Source: Ignavibacteriales bacterium (GTDB lineage Bacteria; Bacteroidota; Ignavibacteria; Ignavibacteriales; Melioribacteraceae). Taken from it: a stretch of 5,577 nt of DNA. Below are positions 4,537 through 5,577 of this stretch, piece by piece; within the stretch, counting starts at the first letter, position 1; the number at the start of each line of letters is the position of its first letter. The notes below the pieces were generated by a model. It did no database searches, was not told the DNA's origin, and worked only from the letters and a program-made list of their open reading frames with translations. The stretch is from assembly GCA_020059785.1 (NCBI GenBank), contig JAGVBL010000208.1, positions 1 to 5,577 of the forward strand, read 5' to 3'. Both the position numbers and the translations under genes were made by a program.

Positions 4537-5577
4537 ATGAAGCTAAAACTTCCTTCATCCACCCAGAACTGGGTTTCGCTTGTTGGAGTAACAATTGCTC
4601 TAATAAGTTTCTTTATGATCGTTTTTCTCTTTGTTATAAGCCTTACTCTGGATCAGGGAAGCGCCTACCTGGGTATTGTAATCTATATTGCACTGCCGTC
4701 ATTACTTGTAATAGGACTACTTCTCATTCCGCTTGGTATGTGGTTTAAAGTTAAGAAAGAGAAGAAACGGGGCGAGGGAGTTGTAAAAGATTTTCCTGTA
4801 ATTGATTTTAACGATATACGCCATAGAAACGCATTTATGATTTTCTCCGTTGGCTCTGCAATATTTCTGCTTGCAAGTGCCGTGGGTAGTTACGAAGCTT
4901 TCCATTATACCGAATCGGTTGAATTCTGCGGTAAGGTCTGCCACTCCGTAATGAAACCCGAATATGTTGCATATCAAAACTCTCCGCACGCACGCGTTGC
5001 TTGTGTTGAATGTCATATAGGCGGCGGAGCGGACTGGTATATGAAATCGAAGTTATCCGGATTACGACAGGTTTATGCAGTATTGGCAAAAACATATTCC
5101 AAACCGATTCCAACACCAATTAAAGATTTGCGTCCGGCGCGGGAAACATGCGAGGAATGTCACTGGCCTCAAAAATTTTATTCGCGCAAACTCCGACTGG
5201 AACGCCATTACCTTAATGATGACCAAAACACCGAATGGGATATAACCTTAACAATGAAGCTTGGTTCAAACTTAAGTGCACTCGGACTCGAAGAGGGAAT
5301 TCACTGGCATATAAATCCTAATGTTAAGATTGAATACAAACACACGGACGAAAAGAGACAAAACATTCCATGGGTAAAATATACAAATCTGAAAACGGGC
5401 GAAGTATTTGTTTACGAGGACGAAAATCAGAAAATTGATCCCAAAACTTTAGATAGTCTTGAAACACGTTTAATGGATTGTATGGATTGTCATACGCGCC
5501 CATCACATAATTATCAGCCGCCGGCATTCTTTATAAATAATGCAATTACTGCCGGTAATGTCCCCAAAGAATTAAAA
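4537..5577 (+). CDS. NapC/NirT-family multihaem cytochrome c, ImcH-like (3' partial)
   Basis: Inner-membrane multihaem cytochrome that probably takes electrons from the quinol pool to periplasmic or extracellular acceptors. The open frame gives 347 residues and runs off the right edge without a stop. Membrane spans lie at about 11-35, 45-69 and 98-117; classic NapC/NrfH has one, whereas a three-span N-terminus is what I recall for ImcH-type proteins. Haem motifs: C131-x3-C135-H136 (an unusual CX3CH), then CXXCH at 156-160, 205-209 and 315-319. M139 and P141-E142, followed by SPHARV before haem 2, match the NapC/NirT core. Further haem sites probably lie beyond the edge, since ImcH has seven. 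An IHWH motif (255-258) lies between haems 3 and 4. The ATG at 4537 has a weak GGGA 6 nt upstream; an in-frame ATG at 4525, directly after a stop, would add MGIP. The exact electron acceptor is not deducible. Confidence 0.93.
   Translation, partial: MKLKLPSSTQNWVSLVGVTIALISFFMIVFLFVISLTLDQGSAYLGIVIYIALPSLLVIGLLLIPLGMWFKVKKEKKRGEGVVKDFPVIDFNDIRHRNAFMIFSVGSAIFLLASAVGSYEAFHYTESVEFCGKVCHSVMKPEYVAYQNSPHARVACVECHIGGGADWYMKSKLSGLRQVYAVLAKTYSKPIPTPIKDLRPARETCEECHWPQKFYSRKLRLERHYLNDDQNTEWDITLTMKLGSNLSALGLEEGIHWHINPNVKIEYKHTDEKRQNIPWVKYTNLKTGEVFVYEDENQKIDPKTLDSLETRLMDCMDCHTRPSHNYQPPAFFINNAITAGNVPKELK

Noticed and set aside
4927..4944. Frameshift or sequencing error at the CX3CH haem site
   Set aside because: The frame stays intact through all four haem motifs, and the surrounding FCG-x-VCH-x-VM-x-PEY pattern is one I recall from ImcH-type relatives, so it appears genuine.
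4717..5527. Three minus-strand open frames opposite the cytochrome gene
   Set aside because: The plus strand is continuously open here and encodes four haem-binding motifs; the antisense frames show no recognisable feature.
1..5577. tRNA, rRNA, CRISPR array, insertion sequence or prophage remains
   Set aside because: No long direct or inverted repeats, transposase or integrase motifs, spaced palindromic arrays or cloverleaf-like segments were seen; the repeats found are short and regulatory in character.

Overview
The window looks like chromosome from the Bacteroidota/Ignavibacteria/Chlorobi side of the tree. It is AT-rich. The histidine kinase has the HEFKTP H-box and the response regulator is of the Bacteroides RprY type, both typical of that group. 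Promoter candidates resemble the Bacteroidota TAnnTTTG -7 element, and most starts lack a strong Shine-Dalgarno sequence. The membrane multihaem cytochrome at the right end would suit an anaerobically respiring member such as an ignavibacterium. This placement is inference from protein style; no rRNA or other marker is present.

Layout. (1) Positions 1-1289 (+) hold a MATE/MOP-superfamily membrane transporter that enters from the left edge. Its reading frame is open to the first base, so its start codon lies outside the window. (2) Positions 1284-3559 (-) hold a two-gene operon, transcribed right to left: a membrane sensor histidine kinase, then an OmpR/PhoB-type response regulator 2 bp downstream. 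The regulator's stop overlaps the transporter's stop inside a 12-bp palindrome. (3) Positions 3560-3690 form a 131-bp divergent control region. It contains four TTAACA/TTAAGA half-sites spaced 10, 11 and 11 bp apart, the geometry expected for an OmpR-family operator, with a -7-like box on each side. (4) Positions 3691-4380 (+) encode an exported, extremely Lys/Asp/Glu-rich 229-residue protein with a Cys-Cys-Cys-Cys run, followed by a clear intrinsic terminator. (5) Positions 4381-4536 are non-coding: the terminator, a weak promoter candidate and a small hairpin over the next start. (6) From 4537 to the right edge (+) runs a NapC/NirT-type, ImcH-like multihaem cytochrome. It has three N-terminal membrane spans and four haem-binding motifs before the window cuts it off.

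How the genes may work together. The core is a candidate envelope-sensing module: inner-membrane kinase, DNA-binding regulator, and a divergently transcribed exported charged protein, with a phased operator between them. The geometry resembles cpxRA/cpxP in enterobacteria, although the exported protein is not recognisably CpxP. The CCCC run and a nearby M-x-M-x-H suggest a thiol, metal or redox role; this is inference. The transporter and the cytochrome are probably separate transcription units.
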